A DNA stretch of 33,993 nt from Liolophura sinensis (lineage: Eukaryota > Mollusca > Polyplacophora > Chitonida > Chitonidae): NCBI RefSeq assembly GCF_032854445.1, contig NW_027018375.1, forward strand, positions 1 to 33,993. The letters run 5' to 3'. This document shows positions 1 through 8,748 of this stretch, piece by piece (the first letter of the stretch is position 1; every line of letters begins with the position of its first letter). Under the pieces are notes generated by a model that saw only the letters and a list, made by a program, of their open reading frames with translations, was not told where the DNA came from and ran no database searches. Both the position numbers and the translations under genes were made by a program.

Positions 1-98
1 ACGTATTTTGTGACGAGAAATCGAATGGTGCAAACCGGTTGCTCTCCGACCAATACTTTTGGCTGTAGCGACAATTGAATGAGCATTTATGTGAAAAT

Positions 99-104
99 CA
101 CGTG
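99..104. promoter_or_regulatory. CACGTG palindrome (E-box/G-box-like), one per monomer
   Basis: CACGTG occurs at this position of the unit in every monomer I followed, even where adjacent bases mutate (for example AACCACGTG in unit 52 and CACGTGGCC in unit 56). In ACC units it becomes the 8-bp palindrome TCACGTGA. CACGTG is the consensus of basic helix-loop-helix factors in animals and fungi, including yeast Cbf1 at CDEI, and of bZIP G-boxes in plants. Binding here is unproven. Confidence 0.35.
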
Positions 105-265
105 CCCAGCAACGGCTCTTACTCCATGGAAACCAAGGAAATTTGCAATTTTTCAACAGCTGGAGATGCCTGGCCCAATTGCGCATCTTTTGGCACCTTA
201 TTGATGTGGGTCAGTGTTTAATTGTACTTTTTTACAGCAGACTGTATCAAGTACCTTGTGTTTTT

Positions 266-272
266 TATATAC
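266..272 (+). promoter_or_regulatory. TATATAC tract, TATA-box-like
   Basis: TATATAC follows a T run in each monomer and precedes a well conserved stretch. It resembles a TATA box, but AT-rich satellites contain such tracts by chance, and no downstream gene supports a promoter. Confidence 0.15.
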
Positions 273-356
273 AAATGGTGTGGTTTTTCAACATGTAGAT
301 AAAGACATTGAGTTTGTCTTCGACTTAGAAGTAAGACAATTGCTGGATGAGTTAAA

Positions 357-369
357 TGGGCTTGGCCCA
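357..369. repeat. Short hairpin TGGGC/GCCCA, one per monomer
   Basis: TGGGC (357-361) and GCCCA (365-369) are perfect inverted arms around TTG. Exceptions include unit 19 (CTTAGCCC), unit 21 (AAAGGCTTGGCC), unit 52 (CTTGCCC) and unit 56 (AATGGCTTGG). The right arm is also the left arm of the next hairpin, so the two cannot form together. Confidence 0.6.
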
Positions 370-390
370 AAGATTTGACGTCTTCTGGGC
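365..390. repeat. Bulged hairpin overlapping the previous one
   Basis: GCCCA then AAGA (365-373) pairs with TCTT then TGGGC (381-390) with a single bulged C and a 7-base loop. The arms are preserved in most units; CTGGACTACC in units 25, 35 and 41 and CTTCCGGGC in unit 61 weaken it. Confidence 0.55.
376..382. promoter_or_regulatory. TGACGTC, CRE-like half palindrome
   Basis: TGACGTCT matches seven of eight bases of the ATF/CREB site. It lies in the loop and edge of the hairpin at 365-390 and is kept in nearly all units; unit 18 has GACGTTTTC instead. Confidence 0.2.
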
Positions 391-492
391 TACCGAAGGG
401 CACATAACTTATAATCAAAAGTTGATTATAGTAATGACCAGTCGCGATATTACATAGTAAATGTAGCCGAATTGAATTAGCAAAAAGCCCAG
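385..492. repeat. Inverted pair CTGGGCT ... AGCCCAG, 94 bp apart
   Basis: CTGGGCT (385-391) is the exact reverse complement of AGCCCAG (486-492) in the same monomer. It could close a larger stem around the 410-430 hairpin. Units 52 and 55 have AAGACCAGG at the right arm. Confidence 0.45.
410..430. repeat. Perfect 9-bp hairpin, polymorphic allele of site H
   Basis: TATAATCAA (410-418) and TTGATTATA (422-430) are exact inverted arms with loop AAG. The perfect form also occurs at 8062-8082, 11894-11914, 23012-23032, 23560-23580, 31247-31267, 31796-31816 and 32892-32912 (eight units). Other units carry GAATATA, GACTATA or GAATTTA in the right arm, which breaks pairing. A competing short stem AACTT/AAGTT overlaps the left arm in nearly all units. 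Confidence 0.75.
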
Positions 493-548
493 GCAAAAAT
501 CCCAAAGTGGAAAAACTGTTCCAATGCTGCTGGTAAGTGGCTAATCCG

Positions 549-1095
549 CCGTATTTTGTGACGAGAAATCGAATGGTGCAAACCGCGTTGCTCTCCGACC
601 AACACTTATGGCTGTAGCGACAATTGAATGAGCATTTGTGTGAAAATCACGTGACCAGCAACGGCTCTTACTCCATGGAAACCAAGGAAATTTGCAATTT
701 TTCAACAGCTGGAGATGCTGGCCCAATTGCGCATCTGTTGGCACCTTATTGATGTGGGTCAGTGTTTAATTGTACTTTTTACAGCAGACTGTATCAAGTA
801 CCTTGTGTTTTTTATATACAAATGGTGTGGTTTTTCAACATGTAGATAAAGACATTGAGTTTGTCTTCGACTTAGAAGTAAGACAATTGCTGGATGAGTT
901 AAATGGGCTTGGCCCAAAGATTTGACGTCTTCTGGGCTACCGAAGGGCACATAACTTATAATCAAAAGTTGAATATAGTAATGACCAGTCGCGATATTAC
1001 ATAGTAAATGTAGCCGAATTGAATTAGCAAAAAGCCCAGGCAAAAATCCAAAAGTGGAAAAACTGTTCCAATGCTGCTGATAAGAGGCTAATCCG
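549..1095. repeat. Monomer 2 (547 bp)
   Basis: E ACC, Q TAA, L CTTGTG, H GAATATA, S GATAAG. CATTTGTGTG is shared with unit 16; one C is lost in GATGCTGG; CATCTGTTGG is private. Confidence 0.95.
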
Positions 1096-1642
1096 CCGTA
1101 TTTTGTGACGAGAAATCGAATGGTGCAAACCGCGTTGCTCTCTGACCAATACTTTTGGCTGTAGCGACAATTGAATGAGCATTTATGTGAAAATCACGTG
1201 CCCAGCAACGGCTCTTACTCCATGGAAACCAAGGAAATTTGCAATTTTTTCAACAGCTGGAGATGCCTGGCCCAATTGCGCATCTTTGGCACCTTATTGA
1301 TGTGGGTCAGTGTTTAATTGTACTTTTTACAGCAGACTGTATCAAGTACCTTTTGTTTTTTATATACAAATGGTGTGGTTTTTCAACATGTAGATAAAGA
1401 CATTGAGTTTGTCTTCGACTTAGAAGTAAGACAATTGCTGGATGAGTTAAATGGGCTTGGCCCAAAGATTTGACGTCTTCTGGGCTACCGAAGGGCACAT
1501 AACTTATAATCAAAAGTTGAATATAGTAATGACCAGTCGCGATATTACATAGTAAATGTAGCCGAATTGAATTAGCAAAAAGCCCAGGCAAAAATCCCAA
1601 AGTGGAAAACTGTTCCAATGCTGCTGATAAGAGGCTAATCCG
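1096..1642. repeat. Monomer 3 (547 bp)
   Basis: E CCC, Q TAA, L CTTTTG, H GAATATA, S GATAAG. It has a six-T run in GCAATTTTTTC and losses in CATCTTTGG and GGAAAACTG. Confidence 0.95.
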
Positions 1643-2189
1643 ACGTATTTTGTGACGAGAAATCGAATGGTGCAAACCGCGTTGCTCTCCGACTAATACT
1701 TTTGGCTGTAGCGACAATTGAATGAGCATTTATGTGAAAATCACGTGACCAGCAACGGCTCTTACTCCATGGAAACCAAGGAAATTTGCAATTTTTCAAC
1801 AGCTGGAGATGCCTGGCCCAATTGCGCATCTTTTGGCACTTATTGATGTGGGTCAGTGTTCAATTGTACTTTTTACAGCAGACTGTGTCAAGTACCTTGT
1901 GTTTTTTATATACAAATGGTGTGGTTTTTCAACATGTAGATAAAGACATTGAAGTTGTCTTCGACTTAGAAGTAAGACAATTGCTGATGAGTTAAATGGG
2001 CTTGGCCCAAAGATTTGACGTCTTCTGGGCTACCGAAGGGCACATAACTTATAATCAAAAGCTGATTATAGTAATGACCAGTCGCGATATTACATAGTAA
2101 ATGTAGCCGAATTGAATTAGCAAAAAGCCCAGGCAAGAATCCCAAAGTGGAAAAACTGTTCCAATGCTGCTGATAAGAGGCCTAATCCG
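1643..2189. repeat. Monomer 4 (547 bp)
   Basis: E ACC, Q CAA, L CTTGTG with TGTGTC, H GATTATA after GCT, S GATAAG. GAAGTTGTC is shared with unit 6; GGCACTTATT and GCTGATGAG each lack a base. Confidence 0.95.
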
Positions 2190-2717
2190 ACGTATTTTGT
2201 GACGATAAATCGAATGGTGCAAACCGCGTTGCTCTCTGACCAACACTTTTGGCTGTAGCGACAATTGAATGAGCATTTATGTGAAAATCACGTGACCAGC
2301 AACCAAGGAAATTTGCAATTTTTCAACAGCTGGAGATGCCTGGCCCAATTGCGCATCTTTTGGCACCTTATTGATGTGGGTCAGTGTTTAATTGTACTTT
2401 TTACAGCAGACTGTGTCAAGTACCTTTTGTTTTTTAATATACAAATGGTGTGGTTTTTCAACATGTAGATAAAGACATTGAGTTTGTCTTCGACTTAGAA
2501 GTAAGACAATTGCTGGATGAGTTAAATGGGCTTGGCCCAAAGATTTGACGTCTTCTGGGCTACCGAAGGCACATAACTTATAATGAAAAGTTGACTATAG
2601 TAATCACCAGTCGCAATAATACATAGTAAATGTAGCCGAATTTAATTAGCAAAAAGCCCAGGCAAAAATCCCAAAGTGGAAAAACTGTTCCAATGCTGCT
2701 GATAAGAGGCTAATCCG
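2190..2717. repeat. Monomer 5 (528 bp), internally deleted
   Basis: E ACC, Q TAA, L CTTTTG, full cassette at H, S GATAAG. It lacks 20 bp at the CCATGG site and has an extra A in TTAATATAC. Confidence 0.95.
2291..2312. other. 20-bp deletion site in unit 5
   Basis: The usual text between CCAGCAAC and CAAGGAAA, 20 bases holding the CCATGG palindrome, is missing. Both edges end in AAC, so the deletion is consistent with slippage or microhomology joining at AAC (junction near 2303). Confidence 0.93.
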
Positions 2718-3266
2718 ACGTATTTTGTGACGAGAAATCGAATGGTGCAAACCGCGTTGCTCTCCGACTAATACTTTTGGCTGTAGCGACAATTGAATGA
2801 GCATTTATGTGAAAATCACGTGACCAGCAACGGCTCTTACTCCATGGAAACCAAGGAAATTTGCAATTTTTCAACAGCTGGAGATGCCTGGCCCAATTGC
2901 GCATCTTTTGGCACCTTATTGATGTGGGTCAGTGTTCAATTGTACTTTTTACAGCAGACTGTGTCAAGTACCTTGTGTTTTTTATATACAAATGGTGTGG
3001 TTTTTCAACATGTAGATAAAAGACATTGAAGTTGTCTTCGACTTAGAAGTAAGACAATTGCTGGATGAGTTAAATGGGCTTGGCCCAAAGATTTGACGTC
3101 TTCTGGGCTACCGAAGGGCACATAACTTATATTCAAAAGTTGATTATAGTAATGACCAGTCGCGATATTACATAGTAAATGTAGCCGAATTGAATTAGCC
3201 AAAAGCCCAGGCAAGAATCCCAAAGTGGAAAAACTGTTCCAATGCTGCTGATAAGAGGCTAATCCG
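2718..3266. repeat. Monomer 6 (549 bp)
   Basis: E ACC, Q CAA, L CTTGTG, H GATTATA with a mutated left arm (TATATTCAA), S GATAAG. It has an extra A in GATAAAAGAC and GAAGTTGTC as in unit 4. Confidence 0.95.
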
Positions 3267-3814
3267 ACGTATTTTGTGACGATAAATCGAATGGTGCAAA
3301 CCGCGTTGCTCTCCGACCAATACTTTTGGCTGTAGCGACAATTGAATGAGCATTTATGTGAAAATCACGTGCCCAGCAACGGCTCTTACTCCATGGAAAC
3401 CAAGGAAATTTGCAATTTTTCAACAGCTGGAGATGCCTGGCCCAATTGCGCATCTTTTGGCACCTTATTGATGTGGGTCAGTGTTTAATTGTACTTTTTA
3501 CAGCAGACTGTGTCAAGTACATTGTTGTTTTTATATACAAATGGTGTGGTTTTTCAACATGTAGATAAAGACATTGAGTTTGTCTTCGACTTAGAAGTAA
3601 GACAATTGCTGGATGAGTTAAATGGGCTTGGCCCAAAGATTTGACGTCTTCTGGGCTACCGAAGGGCACATAACTTATAATGAAAAGTTGACTATAGTAA
3701 TCACCAGTCGCAATAATACATAGTAAATGTAGCCGAATTTAATTAGCAAAAAGCCCAGGCAAAAATCCAAAAGTGGAAAAACTGTTCCAATGCTGCTGGT
3801 AAGAGGCTAATCCG
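3267..3814. repeat. Monomer 7 (548 bp)
   Basis: E CCC, Q TAA, L ATTGTTG, full cassette at H, S GGTAAG. It starts TGACGATAAATCG like units 5 and 20. Confidence 0.95.
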
Positions 3815-4360
3815 ACGTATTTTCTGACGAGAAATCGAATGGTGCAAACCGCGTTGCTCTCCGACCAATACTTTTGGCTGTAGCGACAATTGAATGAGCA
3901 TTTATGTGAAAATCACGTGACCAGCAACGGCTCTTACTCCATGGAAACCAAGGAAATTTGCAATTTTTCAACAGCTGGAGATGCCTGGCCCAATTGCGCA
4001 TCTTTTGGCACCTTATTGATGTGGGTCAGTGTTCAATTGTACTTTTTACAGCAGACTGCGTCAAGTACATTGTTGTTTTTATATACAAATGGTGTGGTTT
4101 TTCAACATGTAGATAAAGACATTGAGTTTGTCTTCGACTTAGAAGTAAGACAATTGCTGGATGAGTTAAATGGGCTTGGCCCAAAGATTTGACGTCTTCT
4201 GGGCTACCGAAGGGCACATAACTTATAATCAAAAGTTGACTATAGTAATGACCAGTCGCGATATTACATAGTAAATGTAGCCGAATTGAATTAGCAAAAA
4301 GCCCAGGCAAAATCCAAAAGTGGAAAAACTGTTCCAATGCTGCTGGTAAGAGGCTAATCG
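3815..4360. repeat. Monomer 8 (546 bp)
   Basis: E ACC, Q CAA, L ATTGTTG with TGCGTC, H GACTATA, S GGTAAG. TTTTCTGACG is private; GGCAAAATCC and CTAATCGACG each lack a base. Confidence 0.95.
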
Positions 4361-4912
4361 ACGTATTTTGTGACGAGAAAATCGAATGGTGCAAACCGCG
4401 TTGCTCTCCGACCAACACTTATGGCTGTAGCTACAATTGAATGAGCATTTATGTGAAAATCACGTGCCTAACAACGGCTCTTACTCCATGGAAACCAAGG
4501 AAATTTGCAATTTTTCAACAGCTGGAGATGCCTGGCCCAATTGCGCATCTTTTGGCACCTTATTGATGTGGGTCAGTGTTTAATTGTACTTTTTACAGCA
4601 GACTGTATCAAGTACCTTGTGTTTTTTATATACAAATGGTGTGGTTTTTCAACATGTAGATAAAGACATTGAGTTTGTCTTCGACTTAGAAAAAAGACAA
4701 TTGCTGGATGAGTTAAATGGGCTTGGCCCAAAGATTTGACGTCCTTCTGGGCTACCGAAGGGCACATAACTTATAATCAAAAGTTGAATATAGTAATGAC
4801 CAGTCGCGATATTACATAGTAAATGTAGCCGAATTTAATTAGCAAAAAAGCCCAGGCAAAAATCCAAAAGTGGAAAAACTGTTCCAATGCTGCTGGTAAG
4901 AGGCCTAATCCG
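4361..4912. repeat. Monomer 9 (552 bp)
   Basis: E CCT, Q TAA, L CTTGTG, H GAATATA, S GGTAAG. Four single-base gains (GAGAAAATCG, CGTCCTTC, CAAAAAAGCCC, AGGCCTAATC); GAAAAAAGAC replaces GAAGTAAGAC. Confidence 0.95.
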
Positions 4913-5460
4913 ACGTATTTTGTGACGAGAAATCGAATGGTGCAAACCGCGTTGCTCTCCGACCAATACTTTTGGCTGTAGCGACAATTGAATGAGCATT
5001 TATGTGAAAATCACGTGACCAGCAACGGCTCTTACTCCATGGAAACCAAGGAAATTTGCAATTTTTCAACAGCTGGAGATGCCTGGCCCAATTGTGCATC
5101 TTTTGGCACCTTATTGATGTGGGTCAGTGTTCAATTGTACTTTTTAGAGCAGACTGCGTCAAGTACATTGTTGTTTTTATATACAAATGGTGTGGTTTTT
5201 CAACATGTAGATAAAGACATTGAGTTTGTCTTCGACTTAGAAGTAAGACAATTGCTGGATGAGTTAAATGGGCTTGGCCCAAAGATTTGACGTCTTCTGG
5301 GCTACCGAAGGGCACATAACTTATAATCAAAAGTTGAATATAGTAATGACCAGTCGCGATATTACATAGTAAATGTAGCCGAATTGAATTAGCAAAAAGC
5401 CCAGGCAAAAATCCAAAAGTGGAAAAACTGTTCCAATGCTGCTGGTAAGAGGCTAATCCG
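4913..5460. repeat. Monomer 10 (548 bp)
   Basis: E ACC, Q CAA, L ATTGTTG with TGCGTC, H GAATATA, S GGTAAG. AATTGTGCATC is shared with unit 13; TTTTAGAGCAG is private. Confidence 0.95.
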
Positions 5461-6008
5461 ACGTATTTTGTGACGAGAAATCGAATGGTGCAAACCGCGT
5501 TGCTCTCCGACCAATACTTTTGGCTGTAGCGACAATTGAATGAGCATTTATGTGAAAATCACGTGCCCAGCAACGGCTCTTACTCCATGGAAACCGAGGA
5601 AATTTGCAATTTTTCAACAGCTGAAGATGCCTGGCCCAATTGCGCATCTTTTGGCACCTTATTGATGTGGGTCAGTGTTTAATTGTACTTTTTACAGCAG
5701 ACTGTATCAAGTACCTTGTGTTTTTTATATACAAATGGTGTGGTTTTTCAACATGTAGATAAAGACATTGAGATTGTCTTCGACTTAGAAGTAAGATAAT
5801 TGCTGGATGAGTTAAATGGGCTTGGCCCAAAGATTTGACGTCTTCTGGGCTACCGAAGGGCACATAACTTATAATCAAAAGCTGATTATAGTAATGACCA
5901 GTCGCGATATTACATAGTAAATGTAGCCGAATTGAATTAGCAAAAAGCCCAGGCAAAAATCCCAAAGTGGAAAAACTGTTCCAATGCTGCTGATAAGAGA
6001 TTAATCCG
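5461..6008. repeat. Monomer 11 (548 bp)
   Basis: E CCC, Q TAA, L CTTGTG, H GATTATA after GCT, S GATAAG. AACCGAGG is shared with unit 21, exactly ten monomers on; GTAAGATAATT and GAGATTAATC are private. Confidence 0.95.
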
Positions 6009-6556
6009 ACGTATTTTGTGACGAGAAATCGAATGGTGCAAACCGCGTTGCTCTCTGACCAACACTTTTGGCTGTAGCGACAATTGAATGAGCATTTATG
6101 TGAAAATCACGTGACCAGCAACGGCTCTTACTCCATGGAAACCAAGGAAATTTGCAATTTTTCAACAGCTGGAGATGCCTGGCCCAATTGCGCATCTTTT
6201 GGCACCTTATTGATGTGGGTCAGTGTTCAATTGTACTTTTTACAGCAGACTGTATCAAGTACCTTGTTGTTTTTATATACAAATGGTGTGGTTTTTCAAC
6301 ATGTAGATAAAGACATTGAGTTTGTCTTCGACTTAGAAGTAAGACAATTGCTGGATGAGTTAAATGGGCTTGGCCCAAAGATTTGACGTCTTCTGGGCTA
6401 CCGAAGGGCACATAACTTATAATGAAAAGTTGACTATAGTAATCACCAGTCGCAATAATACATAGTAAATGTAGCCGAATTTAATTAGCAAAAAGCCCAG
6501 GCAAAAATCCAAAAGTGGAAAAACTGTTCCAATGCTGCTGGTAAGAGGCTAATCCG
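6009..6556. repeat. Monomer 12 (548 bp)
   Basis: E ACC, Q CAA, L CTTGTTG, full cassette at H (about 6424-6482), S GGTAAG. CTCTCTGACC is a minor allele at its left end. Confidence 0.95.
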
Positions 6557-7104
6557 ACGTATTTTGTGACGAGAAATCGAATGGTGCAAACCGCGTTGCT
6601 CTCCGACCAATACTTTTGGCTGTAGCGACAATTGAATGAGCATTTATGTGAAAATCACGTGACCAGCAACGGCTCTTACTCCATGGAAACCAAGGAAATT
6701 TGCAATTTTTCAACAGCTGGAGATGCCTGGCCCAATTGTGCATCTTTTGGCACCTTATTGATGTGGGTCAGTGTTCAATTGTACTTTTTACAGCAGACTG
6801 CGTCAAGTACATTGTTGTTTTTATATACAAATGGTGTGGTTTTTCAACATGTAGATAAAGACATTGAGTTTGTCTTCGACTTAGAAGTAAGACAATTGCT
6901 GGATGAGTTAAATGGGCTTGGCCCAAAGATTTGACGTCTTCTGGGCTACCGAAGGGCACATAACTTATAATCAAAAGTTGAATATAGTAATCACCAGTCG
7001 CGATATTACATAGTAAATGTAGCCGACTTGAATTAGCAAAAAGCCCAGGCAAAAATCCAAAAGTGGAAAAACTGTTCCAATGCTGCTGGTAAGAGGCTAA
7101 TCCG
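6557..7104. repeat. Monomer 13 (548 bp)
   Basis: E ACC, Q CAA, L ATTGTTG with TGCGTC, H GAATATA, S GGTAAG. Only AATCACC of the cassette is present; GCCGACTTG is private. Confidence 0.95.
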
Positions 7105-7653
7105 ACGTATTTTGTGACGAGAAATCGAATGGTGCAAACCGCGTTGCTCTCCGACCAATACTTTTGGCTGTAGCGACAATTGAATGAGCATTTATGTGAA
7201 AATCACGTGCCCAGCAACGGCTCTTACTCCATGGAAACCAAGGAAATTTGCAATTTTTCAACAGCTGGAGATGCCTGGCCCAATTGCGCATCTTTTTGGC
7301 ACCTTATTGATGTGGGTCAGTGTTTAATTGTACTTTTTACAGCAGACTGTATCAAGTACCTTGTGTTTTTTATATACAAATGGTGTGGTTTTTCAACATG
7401 TAGATAAAGACATTGAGTTTGTCTTCGACTTACAAGTAAGACAATTGCTGGATGAGTTAAATGGGCTTGGCCCAAAGATTTGACGTCTTCTGGGCTACCG
7501 AAGGGCACATAACTTATAATCAAAAGTTGAATATAGTAATGACCAGTCGCGATATTACATAGTAAATGTAGCCGAATTGAATTAGCAAAAAGCCCAGGCA
7601 AAAATCCAAAAGTGGAAAAACTGTTCCAATGCTGCTGGTAAGAGGCTAATCCG
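7105..7653. repeat. Monomer 14 (549 bp)
   Basis: E CCC, Q TAA, L CTTGTG, H GAATATA, S GGTAAG. One extra T in CATCTTTTTGG; CTTACAAGTAAG is private. Confidence 0.95.
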
Positions 7654-8200
7654 ACGTATTTTGTGACGAGAAATCGAATGGTGCAAACCGGTTGCTCTCC
7701 GACCAATACTTTTGGCTGTAGCGACAATTGAATGAGCATTTATGTGAAAATCACGTGCCCAGCAACGGCTCTTACTCCATGGAAACCAAGGAAATTTGCA
7801 ATTTTTCAACAGCTGGAGATGCCTGGCCCAATTGCGCATCTTTTGGCACCTTATTGATGTGGGTCAGTGTTTAATTGTACTTTTTACAGCAGACTGTATC
7901 AAGTACCTTGTGTTTTTTATATACAAATGGTGTGGTTTTTCAACATGTAGATAAAGACATTGAGTTTGTCTTCGACTTAGAAGTAAGACAATTGCTGGAT
8001 GAGTTAAATGGGCTTGGCCCAAAGATTTGACGTCTTCTGGGCTACCGAAGGGCACATAACTTATAATCAAAAGTTGATTATAGTAATGACCAGTCGCGAT
8101 ATTACATAGTAAATGTAGCCGAATTGAATTAGCAAAAAGCCCAGGCAAAAATCCCAAAGTGGAAAAACTGTTCCAATGCTGCTGGTAAGTGGCTAATCCG
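7654..8200. repeat. Monomer 15 (547 bp)
   Basis: E CCC, Q TAA, L CTTGTG, H GATTATA (perfect hairpin), S GGTAAG followed by TGG. It matches unit 1, including ACCGGTTG. Confidence 0.95.
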
Positions 8201-8748
8201 CCGTATTTTGTGACGAGAAATCGAATGGTGCAAACCGCGTTGCTCTCCGACCAACACTTATGGCTGTAGCGACAATTGAATGAGCATTTGTGTGAAAATC
8301 ACGTGACCAGCAACGGCTCTTACTCCATGGAAACCAAGGAAATTTGCAATTTTTCAACAGCTGGAGATGCCTGGCCCAATTGCGCATCTTTTGGCACCTT
8401 ATTGATGTGGGTCAGTGTTTAATTGTACTTTTTACAGCAGACTGTATCAAGTACCTTGTGTTTTTTATATACAAATGGTGTGGTTTTTCAACATGTAGAT
8501 AAAGACATTGAGTTTGTCTTCGACTTAGAAGTAAGACAATTGCTGGATGAGTTAAATGGGCTTGGCCCAAAGATTTGACGTCTTCTGGGCTACCGAAGGG
8601 CACATAACTTATAATCAAAAGTTGAATATAGTAATGACCAGTCGCGATATTACATAGTAAATGTAGCCGAATTGAATTAGCAAAAAGCCCAGGCAAAAAT
8701 CCAAAAGTGGAAAAACTGTTCCAATGCTGCTGGTAAGAGGCTAATCCG
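8201..8748. repeat. Monomer 16 (548 bp)
   Basis: E ACC, Q TAA, L CTTGTG, H GAATATA, S GGTAAG. CATTTGTGTG and an AACACTTATGG left end match unit 2. Confidence 0.95.

Larger units (their letters stand above)
1..548. repeat. Monomer 1 (548 bp)
   Basis: E CCC, Q TAA, L CTTGTG, H GATTATA (perfect hairpin), S GGTAAG. It has ACCGGTTG (one base short, shared with unit 15) and one extra T in the T run before ACAG. Confidence 0.95.
1..1080. repeat. Two-monomer block (units 1-2), partner of units 15-16
   Basis: Units 1 and 2 share with 7654-8730 the one-base-short ACCGGTTG, the GGTAAGTGG end of the first unit, and CATTTGTGTG in the second. The offset is about 7653 bp (fourteen monomers less the 20-bp deletion of unit 5). 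The relation ends by the next unit, where the E allele differs. Confidence 0.85.
1643..3814. repeat. Tandem two-monomer repeat (units 4-5 and 6-7)
   Basis: Units 4 and 6 both carry CAA at Q, TGTGTCAAG, and the rare GAAGTTGTCTTCG; units 5 and 7 both begin with TGACGATAAATCG and both end with the linked cassette. The offset is 1075-1077 bp, short of two monomers because of the 20-bp deletion in unit 5. Units 5 and 7 differ at E (ACC against CCC), so some conversion followed the duplication. Confidence 0.8.

Noticed and set aside
319-333. CENP-B-box-like TTCGACTTAGAAGTA
   Set aside because: It matches TTCG and the spaced A but has AGTA where the core requires CGGG, so it lacks half of the essential bases.
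481-516. Phased A-tracts (curved DNA)
   Set aside because: A5 runs start at 482, 495 and 511; the spacing of 13 and 16 bp does not fit the helical repeat, so strong bending is not supported.
1-548. Internal sub-repeat of about 180 bp within the monomer
   Set aside because: Only short words such as TGACCAG and CAATTG recur; no alignable sub-unit was found by eye.
1307-1729. Longest frames (140 codons, also 7317-7739) as possible genes
   Set aside because: They arise where a 1-bp indel fuses two of the recurring minus-strand frames across a unit boundary. Fusion by error, not conservation, explains them.
1635-1829. Recurring 64-codon minus-strand frame beginning MRNWARHLQLL
   Set aside because: Present in many units because the monomer is conserved at DNA level; single-base indels destroy it freely (units 2, 3, 21, 22, 50), and I see no recognisable family or codon-position bias.
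5672-5965. Recurring 94-97-codon minus-strand frame beginning MPGLFANSIRL or MGFLPGLF
   Set aside because: Start and length vary with small indels and alleles at site H; it overlaps the plus-strand frame on the opposite strand. No homology recognised.
6084-6386. Recurring 100-codon plus-strand frame beginning MNEHLCENHV
   Set aside because: It exists only in units with CAA or CAG at site Q and intact length. It is broken by stop or indel in more than half of the units, overlaps minus-strand frames of similar length, and has no recognisable domain. It is a by-product of the repeat.
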